Positions 27,962 through 36,631 of a stretch of DNA of 64,000 nucleotides are shown here, piece after piece (the stretch's first letter is position 1; every line of letters begins with the position of its first letter). The stretch spans positions 1,116,001-1,180,000 of the forward strand of contig NZ_CP012075.1 of NCBI RefSeq assembly GCF_001262015.1. Reading direction: 5' to 3'. The translations under genes were made by a program, and so were the position numbers. The DNA is from Prevotella fusca JCM 17724. GTDB taxonomy: Bacteria; Bacteroidota; Bacteroidia; Bacteroidales; Bacteroidaceae. A model generated the notes under the pieces. It did no database searches, was not told the origin of the DNA, and saw only the letters and a program-made list of their open reading frames with translations.

Positions 27962-30277
27962 GCGACAAAAAAAGGAAATGTCGGGTAAGAAAGCAATCAG
28001 AAAAAATAAAATGAAGCAGCAAAGAAAGAATAAAGAAAGAATAAAGAATGAACCAGAGAAACTTACTGAGAGAAAAAAAGAAAAGCAACTTAAAAAGGAA
28101 ATGAACAGTAAAGAAAGTAAAAAAGGGCAGATTAAAAAAGTAAATTAGTAAAGGTTTTTCAAATAAATATCCGATAAAAATGGAGCGTCAAATGAAGAAA
28201 AAAGAACGGAAAAAGAAGTTTAAATCTGTGGAAAAAGAAAACGAAAACAGAGAAAAAATGGTTATTCCGCTAAAAGTGTGGACGCCTACGCATATAATGG
28301 ACATAATATCAAAGTGAAGTGTTCTACATTTCTAAGTCCATATCACTGAGGCAATAGGGGCTTTTAAATTGATCTGCAACTGTTCTCCTGTTCGCTTGTT
28401 CACTGTGGGATACGAAAAAAACGAATTTGAAATATATTGACAATATCGAAGCCATCAGACTCAAAAAAAGTATAAAAACAACGGATTTCAGTAACGTTGT
28501 AACCTGCAGTAAATCAAAGACTTGTACAACCATGTTTCAAAAGGGCGTTAGTTAGGGTTCAAAAGGGCGTTAACAAGACCTCAAAAGGGCGTCTATTGCA
28601 AGCCAATTGGGCGTCTTTTCAAAGCTAAAAGAGCATCAGTTTGATTTCACGGTTTGAAATATTATTACAAAATATTGTTCGGGTAACTACACAGATACGT
28701 AATGACAGCTTTTAAAGAAGCATAATTATGAATGTCCACGCATTTACCGGAAGAAACGAAAAAATGGCTTCAAAAACCGCATGAAATAAAGAAACAGGAC
28801 TGTCCGACGAGAATATTAACAAAATAGAAATGGCGGAAAGAAGCAAAGAATTGCATAAAAGCAGACAAAAACTGGGTGAGGAAAAAGAAACAGGACGAAG
28901 AAACGGCTTATTCATCAAAGCAGACAGGAAGAAAACTGAGGGCTGCACAAAGACAATGTGCGAGAGGAATGGCAAGCACAGCCAGTAGAAGTGCGTCAAG
29001 GGCAGCTGAACTTTCTGTGGGAAGACAGCGAGGGGCAGTGAAATAAACTGAAAAGGGGGAAGTAAATGTACGACAAATAGGGAGAGAAAACTATTAGCAA
29101 GAAAAACAGAAACTACGACAAAAAAGGAAGAAATAATGCAGGTATATATAATATAAGGTGAAAAATGAGAAGCAGAACAGGTGCGACAAAATAGGAAGAT
29201 AGAAGAAAAAGGGCTGATAGCGACAAATAGGGAAAGTTTTTAGGAGGATGATAATTACTTCATAAATCACTGATAATCAATATAGTTAGATGAGTATATA
29301 AAAACAAAGTGCGACAAAAAAGTGACAAGTTTTAGGAAAAATCTGAGCAAAATGAGTATATGTAAAGTATAATAAGCTGAATACTAATACTTTATAAACA
29401 AAATAAAAGACTATTCCATGGTAAAAGATTCCCGATTTGTCGCTCCTAAAATCGGGAAAAAAAGCAGATGAAAATGAAGAAAAGAGAAGGGAAAAATAGA
29501 GAACAACGACAAAAAGGGAGGGAAAAACTTGAATAAAAATAAAACAAGAGTACAAACAAAAGAAAAACAAAAAACGAGAATAGCGATGGGGAAAAAGGAG
29601 CAGAAACAGGTCTGTAAGACAGGAAAAAGGAGAGAAAAAAAGGCGGAAAAGCGCTCAAAACTCGGAAAATACAGGGAAAGAACAGGGAAAAGGAAGGGGA
29701 AAAAGACAAGTGCGACAAAAAGGGAGGTTCGCCCCAAAACCTTTGTTTAAAATCATCTTCGCCTACAAGAAAATCTTATTTCTTTTCAAAACACAAAACT
29801 TCTTCTCAAGTTAGAATATCACTATACTATCTTTATTAGATATTAGTAAGGGACTTTGAACATATTGATTTACAGATACTTGCAATGATAAAGTGCGACG
29901 GATAGGGAAAATAGCGACGACAGATAGGGAAAAGCGGTGCGACAGATTAGTAAGGGTGATGCGACAGATTAGTAGCTGTTTGGGTGGGGTGGTCGACAAG
30001 TTAGGAGGTTAGGTGCGACGGATGGGGAAGGAGTTAGGTCCTTTTATGAATTTAACTGACAAAAGGGTGCATTTTAATAGAAAATAAACACTTTTCTAAG
30101 AGTTTGTCTGGATGGAGTAGGGGAGTAATGGTGCTTTTAAAGGGTAGTGTATGGATGAATATTCAATGCGTAAAAGATTAATTGATTGGCGGTTATGAAT
30201 TTGTATGAAAATGTGTGAGACAAATAGGGAATGTTGGCGGCGTGAGCAGGTGTGTTGATGGGCGACAATGTGGGAGT
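27962..30277. repeat. Iteron-like GCGACAAATAGGGA motifs, left cluster (~17 copies)
   Basis: Matches near 27962, 29070, 29116, 29183, 29220, 29311, 29431 (reverse), 29506, 29711, 29894, 29914, 29938, 29960, 29992, 30014, 30218 and 30261. Two flavours occur: GCGACAAATAGGGA and GCGACAGATTAGTA. The densest stretch is 29894-30031, with spacing of about 20-24 bp. Confidence 0.75.
28545..28755 (+). repeat. Decayed family A element with 22-bp array
   Basis: Four to five units with the core CAAAAGGGCGT at 28548-28640, ending with GTCCACGCATTTA near 28733, which matches the right end of complete family A copies. Confidence 0.6.
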
Positions 30278-30491
30278 ATGATGAAAAATAATTACAATAA
30301 ACGCCTCTCCAAACCCCTTTGAAGGGTGGGGCAGGTGGGGGATGGGGAGTTAGGAGCGGGAATAGTTGTTGACAGGTTCAGGCTGACTATACTCATCGGG
30401 CAGTCTCACTCTTCGGAGGAGGGAGGGTGATGTTTTCTTTCTCGTTCATTCGACATTTTGTGCAATTTCTCAATCACAATAGAGTTGAAGA

Positions 30492-30654
30492 GTAACTATT
30501 CAGCGATAAGGTGTATAATCTATTATTGATTATCAATAAGTTACATAAACAGAACATACAAATTCTGGTGAAGAATGTCATTTCGAGCCTTTTTCTTACA
30601 ATATTACGTTTATAAGTTCTTGATATTCAACGTTCATTATCGTTGAATAGTTAC
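30492..30654 (-). mobile_element. IS66-like MITE, copy 1 (diverged)
   Basis: 163 bp bounded by inverted GTAACTATTCAGCGATAA ends. It is flanked on both sides by GTTGAAGA, an 8-bp direct repeat. GTAA termini with 8-bp target duplication are characteristic of the IS66 family. It matches the copies at 45845 and 47161 in opposite orientation. Confidence 0.75.
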
Positions 30655-31464
30655 GTTGAAGAATGAAGTCGTTAAAGGTAAAACGAAAATAGAATGGGTC
30701 TTCAGATGTTTGGAGTGATGGGTTTTGTCTCGTGAGTTTATAACTTTGATGAAATATCACACAGAGACAGGGAGTGGACGGATGATTATTTGATACAAAG
30801 CTGTGGCAGGCACGGAGGCGCTGTCGGTGCGTAGAGCAAAGGAGGGTCTTTGCGAGCTTTATCCGCAAGGGTCTTTGAATAGCGTTTGTTTTCCAAAGCT
30901 ATTAGCAAACTTTGCGCTACGGCTCTGTCGCTCTTTGTGACGTTGTCACCTCCGTGGCATTGCTTTCACCTCCGTGTTCTCCCTTTCTCTGTGTGCCTTA
31001 TTATGAGTAGGCTTACTTCATCACGCCATATTTCGGAAGAACCTAAAAAGTTCATACTCGATAAGCGGTTACTTCAAAGCTGACTTTCCTGTCACTACTG
31101 TCATTTATCATGAACGTTTAACTGATTAGTCTACAAGTTGTTTACACGAAATGTTAAAATGACAGCAAAAGGAATTTAAGGATAATCTTGTGATAAGTTC
31201 AGTGCTTTCCTTCTTCTTTTCGTAGGCTTTATCGCTTCAAATTTATGAAGACCCCTCTTTCTTTTCGACAGGGTGTAGTCTGCTGCTCACTGTAGTTTGG
31301 CAGGTCGATGGGGACAGTGTAGTATGTTGTCCAGTGTAGTTTGGCAGGCAGGCTGATGGGTTGGCAGAGTGTAACAAGTTGGTGGCTTTGTTAAATTATG
31401 GGGCAAATATATATCCTGTATGGAAATAAATGCTTACTTTTGTCTTTCAAAAGATAAAAGAGAC

Positions 31465-32694
31465 ATGGAACCATTGGCAGAACGGATGCGACCACGCACG
31501 CTCGATGATTATATCGGACAGAGCCACCTCGTGGGTGAGGGGGCTGTGCTCCGGCGGATGATTGATTCGGGACGTATAGCGTCGTTCATCCTCTGGGGAC
31601 CGCCGGGCGTGGGAAAGACGACGCTGGCGCAGATTATTGCGCACCGCCTGGAGACACCGTTCTATACGCTCTCGGCTGTGACGAGCGGCGTGAAGGATGT
31701 GCGTGATGTCATTGAAAGGGCAAAGAGCGGGCGTTTCTTCAATTCCGTCTCGCCGATACTCTTCATTGATGAAATCCACCGTTTCTCGAAGTCGCAGCAG
31801 GACTCGCTGCTCGGGGCAGTGGAGAAGGGAACGGTGACGCTCATCGGTGCAACGACTGAAAACCCGTCGTTCGAGGTGATACGTCCGCTGCTCTCTCGCT
31901 GTCAGCTCTATGTGCTGAAACCGTTGGAGCAGGATGACTTGCTGAAGCTGCTGCAGAGAGCGGTGACGGAGGATGTGGAACTGAAGAAGCGGAACATCGA
32001 ACTGCGTGAGACGGGGGCAATCCTGCGTTATAGCGGGGGTGATGCTCGGAAGCTGCTGAATATCCTCGACCTCATCGTCGGGGCTGAGTCGGGCGACGAT
32101 ATTGTGATAACCGACAGGATGGTGGAGGAGCGTCTGCAGCAGAATCCGCTGGCTTACGACAAGGACGGCGAGATGCACTACGATATTATTTCAGCGTTCA
32201 TCAAGTCGATCCGTGGCTCTGACCCTGATGCGGCACTCTACTGGATGGCGCGGATGATTGAAGGAGGTGAAGACCCGAAGTTCATTGCTCGTCGTGTCGT
32301 TATCAGTGCGGCGGAGGATATCGGACTTGCCAATCCCAACGCACTGTTGCTGGCGAATGCTGCCTTTGATGCCGTGACGAAGATCGGCTGGCCCGAGGGA
32401 CGCATCCCGTTGGCGGAGGCAGTGGTCTATCTGGCACGGTCGAAGAAGGATAATTCGGCCTATAAAGCCATCGACGAGGCACTGGAACTGGTGCGGAAAA
32501 CGGGTAACCTGCCTGTGCCGCTGCACCTGCGCAATGCACCCACGAAGCTGATGAAGGACCTCGGTTACAGCGATGGATATAAGTATCCGCACGACTATCC
32601 GGGGCATTATGTGGAACAGCAGTATATGCCGGATGAGTTAGACCACCACAAAGCCCCACCCCGACCCTCCCCAAAGGGGGAGGGAGACAAATAG
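31465..32694 (+). CDS. rarA: Replication-associated recombination protein A (AAA+ ATPase)
   Basis: A RarA/MgsA/WRNIP1-family ATPase acting at stalled replication forks. From the chosen start MEPLAERMRPRTLDDYIGQ: Walker A GPPGVGKT at 45-52, Walker B LFIDEIHRF at about 99-107, sensor-1 GATTENPSF, an arginine-finger region LLSRCQ, and the C-terminal MgsA tetramerisation domain (EDPKFIARRVVISAAEDIG, TGNLPVPLHLRNAPTKLMK). An upstream ATG at 31420 would add 15 atypical residues. The last ~18 residues (HHKAPPRPSPKGEGDK) are encoded by a G/C-rich repeat and replace the usual end of the protein. Confidence 0.92.
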   Translation: MEPLAERMRPRTLDDYIGQSHLVGEGAVLRRMIDSGRIASFILWGPPGVGKTTLAQIIAHRLETPFYTLSAVTSGVKDVRDVIERAKSGRFFNSVSPILFIDEIHRFSKSQQDSLLGAVEKGTVTLIGATTENPSFEVIRPLLSRCQLYVLKPLEQDDLLKLLQRAVTEDVELKKRNIELRETGAILRYSGGDARKLLNILDLIVGAESGDDIVITDRMVEERLQQNPLAYDKDGEMHYDIISAFIKSIRGSDPDAALYWMARMIEGGEDPKFIARRVVISAAEDIGLANPNALLLANAAFDAVTKIGWPEGRIPLAEAVVYLARSKKDNSAYKAIDEALELVRKTGNLPVPLHLRNAPTKLMKDLGYSDGYKYPHDYPGHYVEQQYMPDELDHHKAPPRPSPKGEGDK

Positions 32695-32698
32695 GATA
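32650..32698. repeat. Family C repeat overlapping the rarA 3' end
   Basis: CCCCACCCCGACCCTCCCCA followed by AAGGGGGAGGGAGACAAATAG, where the final TAG is the rarA stop. A near-identical sequence follows the next gene at 33811-33857. Confidence 0.75.
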
Positions 32699-32734
32699 AA
32701 GTGTGGTGTATTGATTGCTTGGAAGTAGTATTCA

Positions 32735-32830
32735 TCAACACCCACCATTCAACACCCATCACCCAACACCCATCACCCACTAATCAATTCATCACCACCC
32801 AACATTCAACACCCATCACCCAACCCCCAC
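32735..32830 (+). repeat. CA-rich short direct repeats before a start codon
   Basis: About six repeats of AACACCCATCACCC-type words, ending 3 bp before the ATG at 32834. Same motif family as 4088-4137. Confidence 0.65.
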
Positions 32831-32833
32831 CAT

Positions 32834-33784
32834 ATGAAAATTGTAATTCTCGACTGCCACGCAGTCAATCCCGGCGACCTGTCATGGGAGCCGATAAAGG
32901 AAATAGCAGAGTGCGTCATCTACGAACGCACAAGTCAGGAACAAGTTGTGGAAAGAGCTAAGGACGCTGACGGAATCCTTATCAATAAGGTCAACGTCAC
33001 ACGCCAGCTGCTCAGCCAGCTGCCACGTCTGAAGTATATCGGAGAACTGGCAACGGGCTATAACAACATCGACGTTGAAGCAGCACGTGAGCGGGGCATC
33101 GTCGTATGCAATATCCCTGCCTACAGCACCGACAGCGTGGCGCAGCATGTCTTCGCCCTCCTGCTGAACGTAACCAACCGTGTAGACCATTATGCGGATG
33201 CCGTGCGCCGTGGCGAATGGAGCCGGCAGCAGGACTTCTGCTACTGGGACACGCCACTCATGGAACTTGCCGGAAAGACGCTTGGCATCGTCGGACTGGG
33301 CAATATCGGGCAGAAGGTGGCACAGATTGCCCACACGCTGGGCATGGACATCTCTGCCTGCACCAGCAGGAACAGCAGCGACCTGCCGGAGTGTATCCGC
33401 AAGACGACGCTCGAGGGACTGCTGAACACGTCGGACATTATCACCCTGCACTGTCCGCTGACAGCCGACAATGCCCGCATGATCAATGCCGAAACGCTGA
33501 AGCTGGTGCGCCGTGGAGCCATCCTTATCAATACAGGACGTGGCGGACTCATTGACGAGCAGGCTGTTGCCGATGCCCTTGAGAGCGGACAGCTCGGTGC
33601 TTACTGTGCTGATGTGCTTACCGAGGAGCCTCCCCATGCGGACAATCCGCTCTTCCGTCAGCCCAATGCCTACATCACGCCCCACACAGCCTGGGCAACC
33701 CGTGAGGCACGTGAGCGTCTGATGGCGATATGCGTTGAGAACATCAAGCAGTTTATGGCAGGAGAACCACAGAATGTGGTGTAA
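32834..33784 (+). CDS. D-2-hydroxyacid dehydrogenase (NAD-dependent)
   Basis: A 316-residue cytosolic oxidoreductase reducing a 2-keto acid or oxidising a D-2-hydroxy acid. The NAD-binding motif GLGNIG is at 154-159. Catalytic residues are R236 (NTGRGGLID), E265 (LTEEPP) and H284 (PHTAW), all present. Overall pattern (ELATGYNNID, AQHVFALLL) resembles glycerate dehydrogenase/hydroxypyruvate reductase. It starts 140 bp after rarA on the same strand, behind CA-rich repeats, and is followed by a family C repeat. Substrate not determinable. Confidence 0.9.
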   Translation: MKIVILDCHAVNPGDLSWEPIKEIAECVIYERTSQEQVVERAKDADGILINKVNVTRQLLSQLPRLKYIGELATGYNNIDVEAARERGIVVCNIPAYSTDSVAQHVFALLLNVTNRVDHYADAVRRGEWSRQQDFCYWDTPLMELAGKTLGIVGLGNIGQKVAQIAHTLGMDISACTSRNSSDLPECIRKTTLEGLLNTSDIITLHCPLTADNARMINAETLKLVRRGAILINTGRGGLIDEQAVADALESGQLGAYCADVLTEEPPHADNPLFRQPNAYITPHTAWATREARERLMAICVENIKQFMAGEPQNVV

Positions 33785-33810
33785 AGCCCCACACAGAAGC
33801 CCCACACAGA

Positions 33811-33857
33811 AGCCCCACCCCGACCCTCCCCAAAAGGGGAGGGAGGCAAATAGGATA
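33811..33857. repeat. Family C repeat after the dehydrogenase gene
   Basis: CCCCACCCCGACCCTCCCCA then AAAGGGGAGGGAGGCAAATAG. Near-copy of 32650-32698, preceded by two ACAGAAGCCCCAC duplications. Confidence 0.7.
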
Positions 33858-33975
33858 AGGTTTGCTATAGTTTCCTTGCGGTACAATAAAGAAATAAGAT
33901 TTATATACTAAGGTGCTTAATACTTCCATGCGGTCTATGACTATTGGCGGAATAAACTAAGAGAGCTACCCATAG

Positions 33976-34330
33976 CTATCTGCACTCCCCTCCTTTTGGA
34001 GGGGCTGGGGGAGGCTCCAGCTATCTGCACTCCCCTCCTTTCGGAGCGATTTGGTAAGGCTCCACTATCTGCACTCCCCTCCTTTCGGGGCAGTTGGGTA
34101 AGGCTCCAGCTATCTGCACTCCCCTCCTTTTGGAGGGGCTGGGGGAGGCTCCAGCTATCTGCACTCCCCTCCTTTTGGAGGGGCTGGGGGAGGCTCCAGC
34201 TATCTGCACTCCCCTCCTTCGGAGCGGTTGGGTAAGGCTCCAGCTATCTGCACTCCCCTCCTTTCGGGGCAGTTGGGTAAGGCTCCAGCTATCTGCACTC
34301 CCCTCCTTTTGGAGGGGTCGGGGGAGGCTT
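33976..34330 (+). repeat. Eight tandem 44-45-bp units
   Basis: Units start at 33976, 34021, 34065, 34110, 34155, 34200, 34244 and 34289, each beginning CTATCTGCACTCCCCTCC. Three sub-types alternate after that: TTTTGGAGGGGCTGGGGGAG, TTTCGGAGCGATTTGGTAAG and TTTCGGGGCAGTTGGGTAAG. The array ends 13 bp before the next start codon. Confidence 0.92.
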
Positions 34331-34343
34331 TTATCAATTCAAT

Positions 34344-34988
34344 ATGACTTACACTGATCCTCATCTCGTCCGTACCCTCCAGGTGATTCTGGAGTTTCTC
34401 GGAACTTTCGCCTTTGCCATCTCCGGCATCCGGCATGCCGCACAGAAGCGCTTCGACTGGTTCGGAGGCTACGTCTGTGGCTTCGCTGTCGCCATCGGTG
34501 GCGGTACCATCCGCGACACCATGCTCGGTGTGCGTCCGTTCTGGACGGCAAACATCATGTACGTTCTCTGTACCGGTCTTGCCCTCTTCCTCGTCATCCT
34601 CTCACGAAAGTGGATACAGCGGCTGAACAATGCGTGGTTCGTCTTCGATACCCTCGGTCTGGCACTCTTCACCATTGCCGGCATACAGAAGACCATCGCC
34701 CTCGGACATCCCTTCTGGGTGGCAGTCATCATGGGCTGCATCACGGGTGTGGCAGGCGGTGTCATCCGTGACATCCTGCTGAACAACATCCCCGTAATCT
34801 TCCACAAGGAGATCTATGCCGTGGCAAGCGTGGCAGGCGGACTCATCTACTGGGTGCTCTTTTCCCTCGGCATGCCGCTCCCCGTGACGGTCATCATCAC
34901 CTTCCTCGCAATCTGTTTAATCCGCTTTATTGCAGTGGGTTATCACATCTCGCTGCCAACGCTGCACGATGATGATGAAAAAAAATAG
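34344..34988 (+). CDS. TRIC/UPF0126-family membrane channel protein
   Basis: A 214-residue inner-membrane protein with seven likely helices arranged as an internal duplication: FDWFGGYVCGFAVAIGGGTI-RD in the first half and HPFWVAVIMGCITGVAGGVI-RD in the second. This glycine-rich GGxxRD pair is the signature of the UPF0126 family, whose bacterial members are related to trimeric intracellular cation channels; some conduct K+, others affect glycine or other transport. The tail ends in DDDEKK. It sits immediately behind the 45-bp repeat array, which occupies its expected promoter/leader region. Confidence 0.9.
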   Translation: MTYTDPHLVRTLQVILEFLGTFAFAISGIRHAAQKRFDWFGGYVCGFAVAIGGGTIRDTMLGVRPFWTANIMYVLCTGLALFLVILSRKWIQRLNNAWFVFDTLGLALFTIAGIQKTIALGHPFWVAVIMGCITGVAGGVIRDILLNNIPVIFHKEIYAVASVAGGLIYWVLFSLGMPLPVTVIITFLAICLIRFIAVGYHISLPTLHDDDEKK

Positions 34989-35008
34989 GAAAAAAAGATG
35001 CCGAAACA

Positions 35009-35040
35009 TTTGGTGGAACGGATAAAAAGCCATACCTTTG
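35009..35040 (+). promoter_or_regulatory. Promoter of tRNA-Arg
   Basis: TTTG at 35009-35012, a 20-bp spacer, then TACCTTTG at 35033-35040: an exact Bacteroidetes -33/-7 promoter. Confidence 0.85.
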
Positions 35041-35093
35041 CACTCGCAATTCAGAAGTAATGCTCATGCTTACCCTGTTGCAACCATGTTAAT

Positions 35094-35167
35094 GGTTCCG
35101 TAGCTCAACTGAATAGAGCACTTGACTACGGATCAAGAGGTTACAGGTTTGAATCCTGTCGGAATCA
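35094..35167 (+). tRNA. tRNA-Arg (anticodon ACG)
   Basis: Cloverleaf: acceptor GGTTCCG/CGGAATC (one G-U pair), D arm GCTC/GAGC, anticodon stem CTTGA/TCAAG with loop CTACGGA giving anticodon ACG, T arm ACAGG/CCTGT with loop TTTGAAT, discriminator A. CCA is not encoded. Confidence 0.95.
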
Positions 35168-35170
35168 CAA

Positions 35171-35203
35171 AAAGGAATACTCGCAAGGGTGTTCCTTTTT
35201 TTT
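35171..35203 (+). terminator. Terminator of tRNA-Arg
   Basis: AAAGGAATAC-tcgcaag-GGTGTTCCTTT followed by a run of T, directly after the tRNA. Confidence 0.85.
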
Positions 35204-35204
35204 G

Positions 35205-35250
35205 TTACCTCCCCCCAGTCCCTCCGAAGGAGGGGGAATGCCTCACGGGA
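35205..35250. repeat. Family C repeat
   Basis: CCTCCCCCCAGTCCCTCCGA, then AGGAGGGGGAATGCC and ACGGGATAAG. It abuts a family A element. Confidence 0.65.
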
Positions 35251-35256
35251 TAAGAT

Positions 35257-35829
35257 GATTCTTCCGTTAAATGCGTAGAATGGAAACAGAACAAAGGGCT
35301 TATACACCTGTATGGTATGACTATCCAAGGTCGGACGGTCTCACAAAACGGGATAAAGCACAAGATAATAAATGCAGAAAACAAATACCATGTCTTTCCA
35401 TCTTCTACAAACAACTTATTCCCATATCAACCAATGTTTGTAAACTATTTTCATGCAACTCAAAACCAATACATGGTCTTTTGGCTTCCAAAAGACGCCC
35501 AATTGGCTTGCAATAGACGCCCTTTTGAAGTCCAATTAAGCACCTTTTCTTGCACCGCCTTATAACTAACTGATTTACTGTTAGTTGCAAACCTGCTTAT
35601 TACACGTGTTTTTGCCTTTATCTGCAGGTATTTTACCCGAAATTATGTCATGATTTTTCAATCCGTCGTCTGCCTTTTCAAAGTATCAACATGAAAAGGT
35701 TTTCTGCATCGGAGGATGATAACAGAATAGGCAGCCAAGACGGTCTTGGCTATTATTTTGTATAATGCATACCTCCGGTTCTTCCGCTAAAGCTATACAA
35801 AAAGCATCCGCTCATTTAACGGATGAACC
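35257..35829 (-). repeat. Dispersed TIR element, family A, copy 3 (complete)
   Basis: 573 bp. Left end TTCTTCCGTTAAATGCGTAG; right end in reverse GGTTCATCCGTTAAATGAGC. The inner hairpin lies near 35737-35756. The 22-bp units are at about 35485-35545. Confidence 0.82.
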
Positions 35830-35914
35830 GATAAAATTCCCCACCTGTCTTCTACTGAACCATAAATCCCCCACCTTTTTTCTACTGACCTCTCATCTCT
35901 ATGTGTATGATGAC

Positions 35915-36394
35915 ATGCAACTTGGTTATTCTGACTGGGTTGATCAGGAGCCGGAGTTTTCATCCAAATGTTTCCACGTTGATAATCCTGGCAGTATCTG
36001 TGTTGCCTTGCTGCCTTTAGACGGCAGGGTTATTACGGCAAAAGGAATAATTGAAGGAGGAGTATGCGATTGTCTTCTTCTGACTGAAAAAGAAATGTGT
36101 TTCATGGAATTTAAAACCAATGCAACATCAACTGAGACATTGCGAATACTGGACAATGCTGCCAAAGCATCAGAACAGTTATGGCATACTTATAATGTTA
36201 TCATCAGACCAAGGTGTATAGATGCATTAAAGAGTTCAAAAGAACTCGAACTCCTATATGTCAACTTTCATGTTGTTTTTGATAGAGATCTGGAGGTAAC
36301 GGGTGCCAACTCATCACTTATGGACTTGCAGGATCAATTTCTGAAGGATAAAAAACATTCTTTGTTTTTTGATTATGGCAAAACATTTGAATAA
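35915..36394 (+). CDS. Hypothetical protein, possible PD-(D/E)xK-like fold
   Basis: The open frame extends upstream into the family A repeat, but the first residues there are repeat-encoded, so I start at ATG 35915 (MQLGYSDWVDQEPEFSSK), giving 159 residues. It contains GVCDCLLLTEKEMCFMEFKTN, where an aspartate followed by E-x-K on a hydrophobic strand is the spacing of restriction-endonuclease-like cores, followed by a helix (LRILDNAAKASEQLW). That is motif-level inference; no homologue is recognised. No signal peptide. The gene stands alone between a repeat and a secreted protease and looks like an accessory gene. Confidence 0.55.
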   Translation: MQLGYSDWVDQEPEFSSKCFHVDNPGSICVALLPLDGRVITAKGIIEGGVCDCLLLTEKEMCFMEFKTNATSTETLRILDNAAKASEQLWHTYNVIIRPRCIDALKSSKELELLYVNFHVVFDRDLEVTGANSSLMDLQDQFLKDKKHSLFFDYGKTFE

Positions 36395-36538
36395 ATCATA
36401 AATGTTTGTAGGTAAGAGACTCAAATGCGGTCATTAGTCCACAATGGGCTTATTATCCTTAATTAATCGTATTATTTCCTGACAGATTTTGGGTAAACAC
36501 ACACATAGGTATGACATAATATGAATTTCTTTTTCTCT

Positions 36539-36564
36539 TACCTTTGTTTTTTTCCTTATCTTTG
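36539..36564 (+). promoter_or_regulatory. Tandem -7 boxes of the M6 protease gene
   Basis: TACCTTTG at 36539-36546 and TATCTTTG at 36557-36564, both matching TAnnTTTG. The second gives a leader of about 60 nt. Confidence 0.6.
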
Positions 36565-36631
36565 CACCATCTTTCAAAAGGGAAGGTTCTGACGGAAGAA
36601 AACAACGGAATTGTAATCAAACAGCAGTTAT

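Larger units (their letters stand above)
26083..31464. other. A-rich gene-free region (candidate replication origin region)
   Basis: About 5.3 kb with strong strand asymmetry: the plus strand is dominated by A with some G and very little C or T. TTTATATATTTATA-type words recur at about 26085, 26275, 26380, 27550 and 27660. Open frames are Phe/Leu/Ser-rich minus-strand artefacts of the bias. It carries iterons from 27962 to 30277, family A remnants at about 28500-28755 and a MITE at 30492-30654. No RNA gene was recognised. Confidence 0.6.

Noticed and set aside
26389..29737. Several minus-strand open frames of 60-113 codons rich in Phe, Leu and Ser
   Set aside because: They follow directly from the A-rich plus strand (TTT and TTC codons), overlap in several frames and show no domain or start signal.
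35094..35167. tRNA-Arg as an integration site for a mobile island
   Set aside because: No duplicated tRNA 3' end and no integrase gene seen in the window.
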